From the NCBI RefSeq assembly GCF_009906795.1, contig NZ_JAAALN010000020.1, forward strand, positions 1-32,355: DNA of 32,355 nucleotides. The letters run 5' to 3'. Position numbers and translations under genes: made by a program. The notes beneath the pieces were generated by a model. It saw only the letters and a list, made by a program, of their open reading frames with translations, was not told the DNA's origin and searched no databases. Below, in pieces: positions 8,266-17,654 of this stretch; positions within the stretch are counted from its first letter, which is position 1; every line of letters begins with the position of its first letter. The DNA comes from Kineococcus siccus. GTDB taxonomy: Bacteria > Actinomycetota > Actinomycetes > Actinomycetales > Kineococcaceae.

Positions 8266-8943
8266 GTGGCGCGCAGTGAACCGGCCGGTGGCCGGCCCGA
8301 GGTCCCTCTCGACACGCGGGCGGCGGTCCTCGTCCAGCGACTGCTCGCCGTCGGGATCGACGGAGCGGGTCCGTTCGCCTCGGCCGCCGAGGTCGCCCGC
8401 ACGGCCAGGCTGCGCCACCCCAGCACCGAGTCCGCCGTGCACGCCGTGGTGCGCAAGCACGCCAAGATGGTCGCCGCCTCCGGCTTCGCGACCGGCGTGG
8501 GGGGCCTCGTGACGCTCCCCGTGGCCCTGCCCGCCAACGTCCTCGGCTTCTACGTCCTCGCCACCCGCGCCGTCGCGGCCATCGCCGAGCTGCGCGGCTA
8601 CGACACCGCGCGTCCCGAGGTGCGCAGCGCCGTGCTGCTGACCCTCGTGGGCTCCGACGCGACCGACGTGCTGCGCTCGGCCGGCCTCCCCACGGGCGGC
8701 CGCGTCGCCGCCCTCGTGTCCCAGCGACTGCCCCCGGCGGTCCTCATGTTCGTCAACAAGGGCGTCGGCTTCCGCATGCTCGCCCGGATGGGCGCCTCGG
8801 GCCTGTTCCGCACGTCGACCCGGCTGGTGCCGGTGCTCGGCGGGGCCGTCGGCGCCGGGCTCGACACCCTCATGCTGCAGCGCATCGCCAAGCACGCCGA
8901 GCACGGCCTGCCGCCGCTGACGGGCGTGGTCGAGGCGTCCTGA
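8266..8943 (+). CDS. EcsC-family protein
   Basis: A 225-residue protein resembling the EcsC domain: a central amphipathic or hydrophobic block (GFATGVGGLVTLPVALPANV, residues about 74-93), and a C-terminal TRLVPVLGGAVGAGLDTLM segment where EcsC proteins have their VPVVG...N signature. EcsC was first described next to an ABC transporter in Bacillus subtilis, but the biochemical role of the family is unclear. The GTG at 8266 is well supported by an AGGAGGAGGAA stretch a few bases upstream. It is followed by a possible hairpin and a DUF1232 gene. Confidence 0.72.
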   Translation: MARSEPAGGRPEVPLDTRAAVLVQRLLAVGIDGAGPFASAAEVARTARLRHPSTESAVHAVVRKHAKMVAASGFATGVGGLVTLPVALPANVLGFYVLATRAVAAIAELRGYDTARPEVRSAVLLTLVGSDATDVLRSAGLPTGGRVAALVSQRLPPAVLMFVNKGVGFRMLARMGASGLFRTSTRLVPVLGGAVGAGLDTLMLQRIAKHAEHGLPPLTGVVEAS

Positions 8944-8950
8944 CCCGCGC

Positions 8951-9004
8951 CGTTCCCGGCCCGCACCGCGACGCCGACCGGGAACGCCGCACGGGAACGC
9001 CGCA
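8951..9004 (+). repeat. Hairpin plus 13-bp tandem repeat after the EcsC-family gene
   Basis: CGTTCCCGG (8951-8959) pairs with CCGGGAACG (8978-8986) across an 18-nt loop, placed just after the stop at 8943. The second arm overlaps two exact copies of a 13-bp unit, CGGGAACGCCGCA, at 8979-8991 and 8992-9004, so two alternative stems are possible. It may be a weak terminator. Confidence 0.45.
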
Positions 9005-9087
9005 CGGGGCCGCCGACGTTCTCCCGGCAGCCCGTCCCCCGGCGGCCGCGCCCGCGGCCGCACGGACCGCCGTCCCTGGAGGCAGCT

Positions 9088-9489
9088 GTGGCCCGCGGAG
9101 CGACCCCCGTCCTGACCCCGGCCCGGCGCCGGGCCGCGTTCGGCGTCCTCTGGCAGACGCTGCGCAGCGGCACGCGGCCCGGCACCCCCGGCGTGGGGGA
9201 GCGCCTGACCTCGCTGCCCGCCATGACCCGCGACGCGCTCGCGGGTCGCTACGCGGGGCCGGGCCGCACGCGGCTCGGTCTCGCCGTCGCGGGGCTCGCC
9301 TACCTCGTCTCGCCGCTCGACGTCCTGCCCGAGGCGTTCCTGCCGCTGGTCGGACTGGTCGACGACGCCGTCGTGGCGGCCTGGGTCGCGGGGTCGGTCC
9401 TCGTCGCGACCGAGGACTACGCGTCGTGGCGCCGTGAGGCGCACGAGCTGGCGCCGGGCGCCCCCGAGCCGGACCCGCGCGGGCGCTGA
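9088..9489 (+). CDS. DUF1232 (YkvA-like) membrane protein
   Basis: A 133-residue protein whose core AYLVSPLDVLPEAFLPLVG, followed by LVDDAVVAAW (about residues 71-99), is the signature of the DUF1232/YkvA family. These are small, probably membrane-associated proteins of unknown function. The N-terminal 60 residues are basic and soluble, and the C-terminus is acidic and Pro-rich. The GTG at 9088 follows CTGGAGGCAGCT, a good ribosome binding site. DUF4192 follows after about 90 bp. Confidence 0.82.
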   Translation: MARGATPVLTPARRRAAFGVLWQTLRSGTRPGTPGVGERLTSLPAMTRDALAGRYAGPGRTRLGLAVAGLAYLVSPLDVLPEAFLPLVGLVDDAVVAAWVAGSVLVATEDYASWRREAHELAPGAPEPDPRGR

Positions 9490-9575
9490 CGCGCCGCGGG
9501 GTCCACCGGGCCCTCGCCGACCGCACCTGGGGACGCGTGCCGCCGCAGGTCGCGGCGGCGGCCCAGAGTGCGTCC

Positions 9576-10868
9576 ATGCCTCCCGCGCCGCCGCCCTCCT
9601 CGGCCGACCCGCCCGCTCGCGTCCTGACCCTCACGGGGCCCGGCGACCTGCTGGCGGCCCTCCCGTACCGCCTCGGCTTCCACCCGCGGCAGAGCCTCGT
9701 GCTCCTTGAGCTCCGCGCGACGGGTGCCGTCGTGGGCGGCGGGGCCCGGCACCGGCTCGGCGCGTGCGTGCGCGCCGACCTGCCCGTCGCGGTGGCGGAG
9801 GTGGACCGGGTGGCGCAGGCGGTCCTGGCCCCGTGGCAGCGCGGGACGGCCGCCGGTCCCGTCGTGCTGGTGGTCTACGCGGACGACGGGTCCGTCGGGG
9901 ACGGGCCGGGCCCGGTGACGGCGCTGCTGCGGTGCGTGGAGGCGCTCCTGGGCCGGGCCGGCGTCGACGTCCACGACGTCCTGGTCGTCGGGCCGTTCGC
10001 GTGGCGGTCGCTGCGGTGCGCCGACGCCGGCTGCTGCCCGGCGCGGGAGCGGTCGGTCGCGCAGCTCGCGTCGGGCCCGGTCGCCGCCGAGGCCGTGCTG
10101 CGCGGGCTCGTGGCCGCCCCCTCCCGGGCGGCGCTCGCCCCGCTGCTCGCCGCCCTGCCGGAGGTGCGCGTGCGCTCCGCCCGCCGCGCCCTGAGCCAGG
10201 CGCAGCACCTCCCCTGGACCCCCGGGCGGCGCCGGGCCGTCCTGCAGCTGTGGGCGACGGTGCGGGCGCGCTACGAGGGGGACCACGGCGGTGCCCGGCC
10301 CGGTGACCTGCCGTCACCCGAGTCGTGCGGCCGGCTGCTGGCCGGGCTGGGCGACGTGGCCGTCCGCGACGCCGTCCTGCTCGACGCCGTGCCGGGGTCC
10401 CCGGCGCGCGCGGCCGCGGCCGGGCTGCTGGCCGGCTCCGGTCCGGGCGTCCTCGCCGACCGGCTGGCGCAGGCGCTCGCCACCGCTCCCGACCCCCGCC
10501 GGGCCGAGGCCGGCGCCCGGCTCGCCGTCGACCTGGCCCGCCACGCCGGGGCCGCCGACGGGTCCCCCGTCGCGGCAGCGGACGGCGACGGGGACGCGGA
10601 CGGGAACGGGGACGCCGACGGCGGGGCGGGCGAGGGCGCGCTCGCCCACCGGTCGGCGGCGGGGGCCCTGGCGGTCGCGGCGTGGTCGTGGTGGTCGACG
10701 GGCGACGGGGTGCGGGCCGGTGGCTGCGCCGAGGCCGCTCTCGTGCACGACGCGCGGCAGAGCCTGGCGCTGCTGGTGGCCCGCGCGGTCGAGCAGGGTC
10801 TGCCCCCGGCCTGGCAGCAACCGCTCGGCCGGTCGCCGGGGGCGCAGGCCGCCCGGGTGCCCGGATGA
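9576..10868 (+). CDS. DUF4192 domain protein
   Basis: An actinobacteria-specific protein of about 430 residues with the DUF4192 opening: LTLTGPGDLLAALPYRLGFH followed by RQSLVLLELR. Function is unknown. Conserved-looking helical segments include LSQAQHLPWTPGRRRAVLQL in the middle and GALAVAAWSWWSTGDGVRAG near the end. Between them, around residues 328-345, lies an Asp/Gly repeat with DxDxDG spacing, probably a flexible linker. The ATG at 9576 gives a Pro-rich N-terminus; an in-frame GTG at 9537 would add 13 residues. Neither start has a strong ribosome binding site. Confidence 0.82.
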   Translation: MPPAPPPSSADPPARVLTLTGPGDLLAALPYRLGFHPRQSLVLLELRATGAVVGGGARHRLGACVRADLPVAVAEVDRVAQAVLAPWQRGTAAGPVVLVVYADDGSVGDGPGPVTALLRCVEALLGRAGVDVHDVLVVGPFAWRSLRCADAGCCPARERSVAQLASGPVAAEAVLRGLVAAPSRAALAPLLAALPEVRVRSARRALSQAQHLPWTPGRRRAVLQLWATVRARYEGDHGGARPGDLPSPESCGRLLAGLGDVAVRDAVLLDAVPGSPARAAAAGLLAGSGPGVLADRLAQALATAPDPRRAEAGARLAVDLARHAGAADGSPVAAADGDGDADGNGDADGGAGEGALAHRSAAGALAVAAWSWWSTGDGVRAGGCAEAALVHDARQSLALLVARAVEQGLPPAWQQPLGRSPGAQAARVPG

Positions 10869-10986
10869 GGGTGGGCGGCGCGTCTAGTACGGTCGCCGCG
10901 GCTGGCGCCGCGCCTCGTGCGCACGGCACGGCGCCGTCCGGTGGCAGGTCGTCGCCGGTCGTGATGCCGCTCCGGGAGGACGTGCA

Positions 10987-11388
10987 ATGGGAATCGTCGT
11001 CGGGTACGTGGCCAACCCCGAGGGGCGTTCGGCGCTGCAGTCCGCGGGGGCCGCGGCCGTCCGCCTGGGCGTCAAGCTCGTCGTGGTGCACAGCCGCCGC
11101 TTCGGCAAGGAGGTCGACGCCGACGAGGGCAGGCTGCTGCAGGACGTGCACGACGGCGTCCGCGCGCAGCTCACCGCCGCCGGCCTGGGTCACGAGCTCC
11201 GCGAGGTGCCCGACTCCGAGGACCCGGCGGACGACCTCATCACCGCCGCCGAGGAGACGCAGGCCTCCCTCATCGTCATCGGGCTGCGACGCCGCACCCC
11301 GGTCGGCAAGCTCATCCTCGGCGCGAGCGCGCAGCGCATCCTGCTCGACGCGCCCTGCCCGGTGCTGGCGGTCAAGCCCGAGGACTGA
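10987..11388 (+). CDS. Universal stress protein (UspA family)
   Basis: A single-domain 133-residue USP. The N-terminal strand IVVGYVANPEGRSAL and the C-terminal nucleotide-loop region GLRRRTPVGKLILGAS, followed by LLDAPCPVLAV, match ATP-binding USPs (consensus GxxGx9GS/T, here with slightly altered spacing). Such proteins act in the cytoplasm in stress or dormancy responses. The ATG at 10987 has GGGAGGA about 6 nt upstream. A TACGGT at 10888-10893 might be a -10 element, giving a leader of nearly 90 nt. The gene is followed by a perfect hairpin, so it is probably monocistronic. Confidence 0.93.
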   Translation: MGIVVGYVANPEGRSALQSAGAAAVRLGVKLVVVHSRRFGKEVDADEGRLLQDVHDGVRAQLTAAGLGHELREVPDSEDPADDLITAAEETQASLIVIGLRRRTPVGKLILGASAQRILLDAPCPVLAVKPED

Positions 11389-11399
11389 GCCGACCCTCG

Positions 11400-11423
11400 G
11401 CGACCGGCCCGCGGGCCGGTCGC
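11400..11423 (+). terminator. Hairpin terminator after the USP gene
   Basis: A perfect 24-bp palindrome with GC-rich 12-bp arms starts 12 bp after the USP stop. There is no U-tract. Confidence 0.65.
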
Positions 11424-11670
11424 GGTGCTGCGGGGACCGTGGACCGCCGGCCGCCGCCGGGAGGCCCGGACGAGGCCCGCGGAGTGCTCCGGACGGGGTG
11501 CCGGGGGCCGCTGAGCGGGGCCCGCGGGGCGCCGCCTGCGCCAAGTGCGGCGTCGGCGTGCCAGAATGGCCGTTCGTCGTCCTCAGCGGGCATGTACTCC
11601 AGTCCGCCGGTGTTGACCTTGTCGGCTGCTGCCCTCGCAGCCTCGTTCCGCCCTCGACGAAAGGCAGTCC
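11424..11670 (+). promoter_or_regulatory. Sigma-factor gene upstream region
   Basis: About 250 bp with no convincing gene. CAGAAT at 11562-11567 is -10-like, and TTGACC at 11614-11619 resembles a -35, but neither has a good partner hexamer at normal spacing. A leader of up to about 100 nt before the GTG at 11671 is likely. A GAAAGG at about 11660 serves as ribosome binding site. Confidence 0.35.
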
Positions 11671-13176
<1,506 letters not shown>

Positions 13177-13190
13177 GCACCGGCGCACGC

Positions 13191-13230
13191 ACGACGAAGG
13201 GCCCCGACCGCGGTCGGGGCCCTTCGTCGT
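13191..13230. terminator. Perfect bidirectional terminator between sigA and the acyltransferase
   Basis: A flawless 40-bp palindrome (two 20-bp arms) sits between the convergent stops at 13176 and 13262. The arms contain GGGGCCC-type cores flanked by AAGG/CCTT, giving short A and T runs at both edges. It marks the boundary between the housekeeping genes and the polysaccharide locus. Confidence 0.9.
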
Positions 13231-13261
13231 CCGCGGGGGCACCGTCCACGGACCCACCGGG

Positions 13262-14260
13262 TCACGGGGGCGTCGGTGTGGCGGCGGTCCGCGCCGGGCG
13301 AGGCCGGTCCCGCAGCAGGCGGTTGGCGGGACGTTCGACGCCCCAGTGCAGCGCCGCGGCGCAGGCACCGGCCGAAACGGTCATCACCCCTGCGGTGAGC
13401 GCCCCGGGGGGCAGGTGCTCGCGGAGGTTGACGATCACGAGTTCGTGGACGAGGTAGAACGCGAAGGACACCTCACCGGCCGTCACCGCGACCCGTGACG
13501 TCAGCCACCCGGGGCGGCGCGCGAGGTCCCGGTGCGCCGCCCACAGCAGGACCAGGAGGAACGGACCGCTCATGACCACGTTGGGCAGGGGTGCGGGCGT
13601 GACCCAGCTGACCGCTGCCCCGGCGCCGAGCGCCCCGACGACGACCGCTCCGCGGGGCCGCGGCCGCCAGCCGTTGCGCACGGCACTGCCGGCGACCGCT
13701 CCCAGCACGAACTCCCCGAGGTGGACGGGAGGGAAGGAGAAGGCCAGGCCCGGCCGGACGAGAGCGGCCGCGGCCGCCACGAGCAGCAGAGCACCGCACA
13801 GCGCCCAGGTCCGGGGAGCCGCCGCACGGCGGACGGTGACGAGCACCGCGGGGAACGTCGCGTAGAAGAAGGCCTCGCAGCTGAGCGACCACGACACGCC
13901 GTTCATGCCGTACACCGTGGCCGGATCGGTCGACCACGCCTGCAGGAGCAGGACGTTCGGGGCCGCTGCGGTCCAGCTCCGGTCGACCGCTGCGACCGGC
14001 AGGGCCGCGGCCGCCAGCAGGGTCGTGACGTGGCTGGGCCAGGTGCGCGCGAACCGACGCCGCCAGAAGGTGCGGGCAGGCAGGCCGGCGCGCGTCCCCC
14101 AGGCCAGGACGAACCCGGACAGCACGAAGAAGAAGGCGACACCCGTGTACCCGACGCGTTCCACGACCTCCGGCACCCCGATGACGCCCCAGGTGCCCAG
14201 GTGGAACATGAGGACGGACGCCGCGGCGACGGCGCGGAGCGTGGTCAACCTCGGCAGCAC
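13262..14260 (-). CDS. Acyltransferase family 3 membrane protein
   Basis: A 332-residue polytopic protein with about ten membrane segments. The first helix carries the Arg9-x10-His20 motif (R...MFH), the signature of membrane acyltransferases that O-acetylate or O-acylate surface polysaccharides. Further typical elements are FFFVLSGFVLAWG (about 43-55), a basic WRRRFAR loop and the later SWSLSCEAFFY segment. It probably transfers an acyl group from the cytoplasmic side to a sugar exposed outside. The GTG at 14260 has GAGGAGG about 4 nt upstream. It lies 60 bp after the Wzt-like ATPase on the same strand and is likely its operon partner. Confidence 0.9.
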   Translation of the reverse strand: MLPRLTTLRAVAAASVLMFHLGTWGVIGVPEVVERVGYTGVAFFFVLSGFVLAWGTRAGLPARTFWRRRFARTWPSHVTTLLAAAALPVAAVDRSWTAAAPNVLLLQAWSTDPATVYGMNGVSWSLSCEAFFYATFPAVLVTVRRAAAPRTWALCGALLLVAAAAALVRPGLAFSFPPVHLGEFVLGAVAGSAVRNGWRPRPRGAVVVGALGAGAAVSWVTPAPLPNVVMSGPFLLVLLWAAHRDLARRPGWLTSRVAVTAGEVSFAFYLVHELVIVNLREHLPPGALTAGVMTVSAGACAAALHWGVERPANRLLRDRPRPARTAATPTPP

Positions 14261-14320
14261 AGCACCTCCTCGTGCTGAGGGCGGATCGCAGGTGAGAGGT
14301 CGCCCCGCGGGCGCCGCGAC

Positions 14321-15526
14321 CTACGTCGCGCGGGGTTCGAGCCGGACCGGCAGGTCGAGGGCCACGACGCGCGGCGACCGCCGCCGGTCGATCCCCTCCA
14401 CCGTGAACGGCAGCAGGGACGGTTCGTCGATGTAGTCGGCGTCGCGGTTGCCGATCCACAGTCCTGCGACGTGCTCACCTGCCGTGAGCACGGGGGGGAC
14501 ACGGAGGCTGGCCGTGTAGGCACCCTCGTCGCGGCGACGCACCTCGGTGTTGGGCAGCAGCTCGTCGAGCACGCGCGCCCCGCTGGGCCCCGTGACGATG
14601 AGGGCCACGTTCAGCTCGTGCACCGGTTCAGAGAGGTCGAAGTCGAGCGCCAGGTCCATGGGCTCGTCGCGCATGAGGACCGAGCCGGCGGGCCGGTCGG
14701 CCGGGGTGACGCGCAGGCGCCGCACAGAGACGGGCCCCCCGCGCACCACCGCGTCGGCGCCGCCCTGCGTCGCGGCGACCTGCGAGGAGGCCAGGTAGCT
14801 CCGGATCACGCTCCGCGTGTCGCCGTCGTCCCTGACCCGGCCCGCGTCCATCCACAGCGTCCGCTCGCAGAGCCGTTCCAGCGTCTGCAGGTCGTGGCTG
14901 ACGAAGACGATCGTGCGGCCCTCGGCCTCGGCTTCGGCCATGCGTCCCAGGCACTTGCGCTGGAACTCGGCGTCCCCGACGGCCAGGATCTCGTCCACCA
15001 CCAGGATGTCGGGTTCCAGGTGTGCGGCGACGGCGAAGGCCAGCCGCAGGTACATGCCGCTGGAGTAGCGCTTCACCGGGGTGTCGATGAACCGCTCCAC
15101 GCCGGAGAAGTCGACGATGCTGTCGAAGCGGCTCCTGATGTCGCGTCGGCTCATCCCCAGGATCGCCCCGTTGAGCGCCACGTTCTCCCGCCCCGTGAGT
15201 TCAGGGTGGAAACCCGTGCCGACCTCCAGCAGTGCCGCCACCCGACCACGTGTGCGCGAGGTCCCCGTCGTCGGCGTCGTGATGCGCGCGAGGATGCGCA
15301 GGATGGTGCTCTTGCCCGCTCCGTTGCGCCCCACGATGCCGAGGGACTCACCGCTGCTCACCGTGAAGTCCACGTCCCGCAGCGACCAGAGGTCGGTCCG
15401 CGGCGACGGTGCGGCTCCCCGCGCCCGGCGGGCGAGCGCGCTGACCGCCTCCCGTGCCGTGGTGCTCCGCTCGCCGAGGACGTAGCGCTTGCCGACGTTC
15501 TCGAACCGGATCCGGGCCTCGCTCAC
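14321..15526 (-). CDS. wzt: Polysaccharide ABC exporter ATPase with C-terminal Wzt-like domain
   Basis: A 401-residue ATPase of the Wzt/TagH class that energises export of lipid-linked polysaccharide or teichoic acid. Walker A is GRNGAGKST (66-74), the signature is YSSGM (154-158), Walker B is ILVVDE (174-179) and the switch His is 211. After about residue 250 comes a beta-rich extension of roughly 150 residues (including DLALDFDLSEPV and AGEHVAGLWIGN). In O-antigen exporters the equivalent domain binds the modified end of the glycan and selects finished chains. The GTG at 15526 overlaps the permease stop as GTGA, indicating coupling. The gene name reflects similarity; the exported glycan is unknown. 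Confidence 0.92.
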   Translation of the reverse strand: MSEARIRFENVGKRYVLGERSTTAREAVSALARRARGAAPSPRTDLWSLRDVDFTVSSGESLGIVGRNGAGKSTILRILARITTPTTGTSRTRGRVAALLEVGTGFHPELTGRENVALNGAILGMSRRDIRSRFDSIVDFSGVERFIDTPVKRYSSGMYLRLAFAVAAHLEPDILVVDEILAVGDAEFQRKCLGRMAEAEAEGRTIVFVSHDLQTLERLCERTLWMDAGRVRDDGDTRSVIRSYLASSQVAATQGGADAVVRGGPVSVRRLRVTPADRPAGSVLMRDEPMDLALDFDLSEPVHELNVALIVTGPSGARVLDELLPNTEVRRRDEGAYTASLRVPPVLTAGEHVAGLWIGNRDADYIDEPSLLPFTVEGIDRRRSPRVVALDLPVRLEPRAT

Positions 15527-16359
15527 ACGATGTCCGCGAAGGCCTGCTCGGAGCGCTGGAAGTACCAGACGCCGCTGACCAGCAGGAGGAGCACGACGAC
15601 GGCGCCGGTCACCACGGACCAGGTGGACGCCGGTGTCCCGAGGAGCACCCAGCGCCCCGTGTTGATGACCCCGGCCATCGGGTTGACGGCGTGCAGCCAC
15701 TCGAGGCGACGGGGCAGGGCCTCGGTCGCGTAGACGACGGGGCTCGCGAACAACCACAGCTGCAGGCCCGGTCCCAGTGCGTGCTTGACGTCGCGGTAGC
15801 GGACGTTCAGCGCCGAGAGCCACAGGCAGACACCGGCGGCGGTCGCCACCAGCAGCAGGAGCCAGACCGGGGCGAGGAGCAGGTGCCAGGTCGGTCCGGC
15901 GCCGTAGGCGATCGCCAGAAGGGCGAGCAGGACCAGCCCCACGACCAGGTCGACCAGGGGGGGGACGAGGGCCGACACCGGCGCCACGAGGCGCGGGAAG
16001 TGCACCTTCGTGATCAGCGACGCGTTGTCGACCAGCACCAGGCTGCCCTGACTCACGACCGTCGAGAAGTACGTCCAGCTCACGAGGCCGGCGAGCGCGA
16101 AGAGGGGGTACGGCACAGTTCCCGTGTCGCTGCGGGCGATGTAGCGGAACACCAGGGTGAAGACGAGGACCGACGCGATCGGCTGGGCCGCCACCCAGAG
16201 CAGTCCGAGTGCGGCCTGCTTGTACCGCACGCGGAGGTCGCGCACGGCGAAGAACAGCACGAGTTCGCGGGCTGACCACAGAGCGCGAAGGGATTGGAAC
16301 GGTGTGCCACGACCAGCTGAGTTCTCCGTCCAGGTCGCCGCGGGCGGAGAAGACGTCAC
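15523..16359 (-). CDS. wzm: Polysaccharide ABC exporter permease (ABC-2 type, Wzm-like)
   Basis: A 278-residue integral membrane protein with six likely helices. It has the ABC-2 exporter pattern: a cytoplasmic N-terminal segment with RDLRVRYKQAALGLLW, a central VHFPRLVAPVSALVPPLVDL coupling region, and a C-terminal SPVVYATEALP...NPMAGVINTGRWVLLG block. It forms the channel partner of the downstream ATPase, with which it overlaps by 4 bp. The start is a GTG at 16359. AGGA lies 7 nt upstream, but the same bases form TAGGAT, so translation may be leaderless. Confidence 0.92.
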   Translation of the reverse strand: MTSSPPAATWTENSAGRGTPFQSLRALWSARELVLFFAVRDLRVRYKQAALGLLWVAAQPIASVLVFTLVFRYIARSDTGTVPYPLFALAGLVSWTYFSTVVSQGSLVLVDNASLITKVHFPRLVAPVSALVPPLVDLVVGLVLLALLAIAYGAGPTWHLLLAPVWLLLLVATAAGVCLWLSALNVRYRDVKHALGPGLQLWLFASPVVYATEALPRRLEWLHAVNPMAGVINTGRWVLLGTPASTWSVVTGAVVVLLLLVSGVWYFQRSEQAFADIV

Positions 16360-16365
16360 GCCGTC

Positions 16366-16371
16366 ATCCTA
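16366..16371 (-). promoter_or_regulatory. -10 element of the exporter operon, possibly leaderless
   Basis: On the minus strand TAGGAT is followed by six bases and then the GTG start, so a normal -10 to +1 distance puts transcription initiation at the start codon. No good -35 is visible. The AGGA within the hexamer could alternatively act as a ribosome binding site. Confidence 0.4.
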
Positions 16372-16452
16372 GGGGCAGTTCCTCCGCGGCACCGGCGCAG
16401 TTCCGTGCCCCGGAACCTTCAGGCGGCGGCCGTCCGTGCCGATGGGACCACC

Positions 16453-17646
16453 ATGCGTCACGTCATCGCCTGCGTCATCCTCGCCGCCGTGGGCATCGTG
16501 TCGGGGCCGCCGCCCGTCGCCGCGGCCGCCGCGCCGACCGCCCGCACGCTGTCGCCCGGCGACTTCGGGGCGCGCGGCGACGGCGTCGCGGACGACACGG
16601 CGGCGCTGCAGCGCGCCCTCGACGCGCTGGCGCCGGGGGACACGCTGCGCGTCCCCCGCGGACAGGTGTTCCGGCACACCGACATCCTCACGATCCGCAC
16701 TGCCGGCGTCCGCGTCACCGGTCCCGGCGCCCTGTTGGCCACGAACGAGGCCCGCTCCGAGGTCTTCGTCGACGCCGACCGCGTCGTGCTGGACGGAGGT
16801 CTGGTCCTGCGGATGGGCGTCACGACCCGCCGCTGGGACGCCTTCGAGCAGATGAAACTCCGGGTGGGCGGGCGCAGCGGGGTGGTCGTCCGCGACGTCA
16901 CCATCGACGGCGCGGCCGCGGCGGGGTTGTACGTGGGTTCCGGCGCCTCGGGCTTCCAGCTGGACGACGTCCGCGTCCGCGGGACCCGGGCGGACGGCAT
17001 CCACATCACGGGGGCCGCGCACGACGGCGTCGTGCGCCGCCCCGTGGTCGAGGGGACCGGGGACGACGGGGTGGCGGTCGTCTCCTACGAGAACGACGGT
17101 GCGCCCGTCCGCCGCATCACCGTCGAGTCGCCGAAGGTGACCGGGAACTCCTGGGGCCGGGGGATCAGCGTCGTCGGCGGCGAGGACATCACCTACCGCG
17201 ACGTCCAGGTGACGCGGGCGAACGCGGCGGCCGTCTACATCGCCTCGGAAGGGGCACCGTTCCACACCTACGCCCCCCGGCGGGTGAGGGTGCTGGGTGG
17301 GGTGCTGGACGGGGCCAACGCGAACCCGACGGTCGACCACGGGGCCGTCCTCGTCTACGCGGGTCGTCCCGACATGACCCCCTCCGACGTCCTCGTCTCC
17401 CGCATGACGATCCGGAACACGCGCGTCGGTGCCTCCTGGCAGGTCGGCGTCATCGCCGACACCGGCGCGGGGGTCAGCGACGTCCGGTTCGACACCTTCG
17501 CGCTGCACGGCGGCGGCAACGCCTTCACCGCCAACGTGAGCGGGGGGTTCGTGCGCTCGAACTGGCGGGTGCAGGGCGAGCAGGTCGTCGCGGCGGTCGG
17601 GACGACGCCGATCGACGTGCCGCGCCGCGGTCGCGGCCGCCGCTGA
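16453..17646 (+). CDS. Secreted right-handed beta-helix (pectate-lyase-superfamily) protein
   Basis: A 397-residue protein with a signal peptide (hydrophobic residues about 4-18, likely cleavage in the AAA stretch near 25). The mature part opens with DFGARGDGVADDTAALQRAL, the hallmark of the pectate lyase 3 / glycosyl hydrolase 28-like beta-helix fold. Repeated coils follow (GVVVRDVTIDGAAAAGLYVG, DDVRVRGTRADGIHITG and similar). Such proteins cleave or bind polysaccharides outside the cell. No catalytic residues can be named with confidence. The ATG at 16453 fits the signal peptide; the ribosome binding site is weak. It is divergent from the exporter and ends 8 bp from the convergent glycosyltransferase stop. 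A role in trimming or release of this locus's glycan is an inference. Confidence 0.83.
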   Translation: MRHVIACVILAAVGIVSGPPPVAAAAAPTARTLSPGDFGARGDGVADDTAALQRALDALAPGDTLRVPRGQVFRHTDILTIRTAGVRVTGPGALLATNEARSEVFVDADRVVLDGGLVLRMGVTTRRWDAFEQMKLRVGGRSGVVVRDVTIDGAAAAGLYVGSGASGFQLDDVRVRGTRADGIHITGAAHDGVVRRPVVEGTGDDGVAVVSYENDGAPVRRITVESPKVTGNSWGRGISVVGGEDITYRDVQVTRANAAAVYIASEGAPFHTYAPRRVRVLGGVLDGANANPTVDHGAVLVYAGRPDMTPSDVLVSRMTIRNTRVGASWQVGVIADTGAGVSDVRFDTFALHGGGNAFTANVSGGFVRSNWRVQGEQVVAAVGTTPIDVPRRGRGRR

Positions 17647-17654
17647 GCGAGGCG

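Noticed and set aside
8979-9004. Tandem repeat as a mobile-element or attachment-site remnant
   Set aside because: Only two 13-bp copies, no integrase or transposase nearby, and a hairpin after a stop codon explains the location better.
14321-16279. A continuous 652-codon minus-strand frame that would fuse extra sequence to the Wzt-like ATPase
   Set aside because: The part upstream of 15526 lies in the wrong frame of the permease gene. A GTG in GTGA overlap with the permease stop is the natural start.
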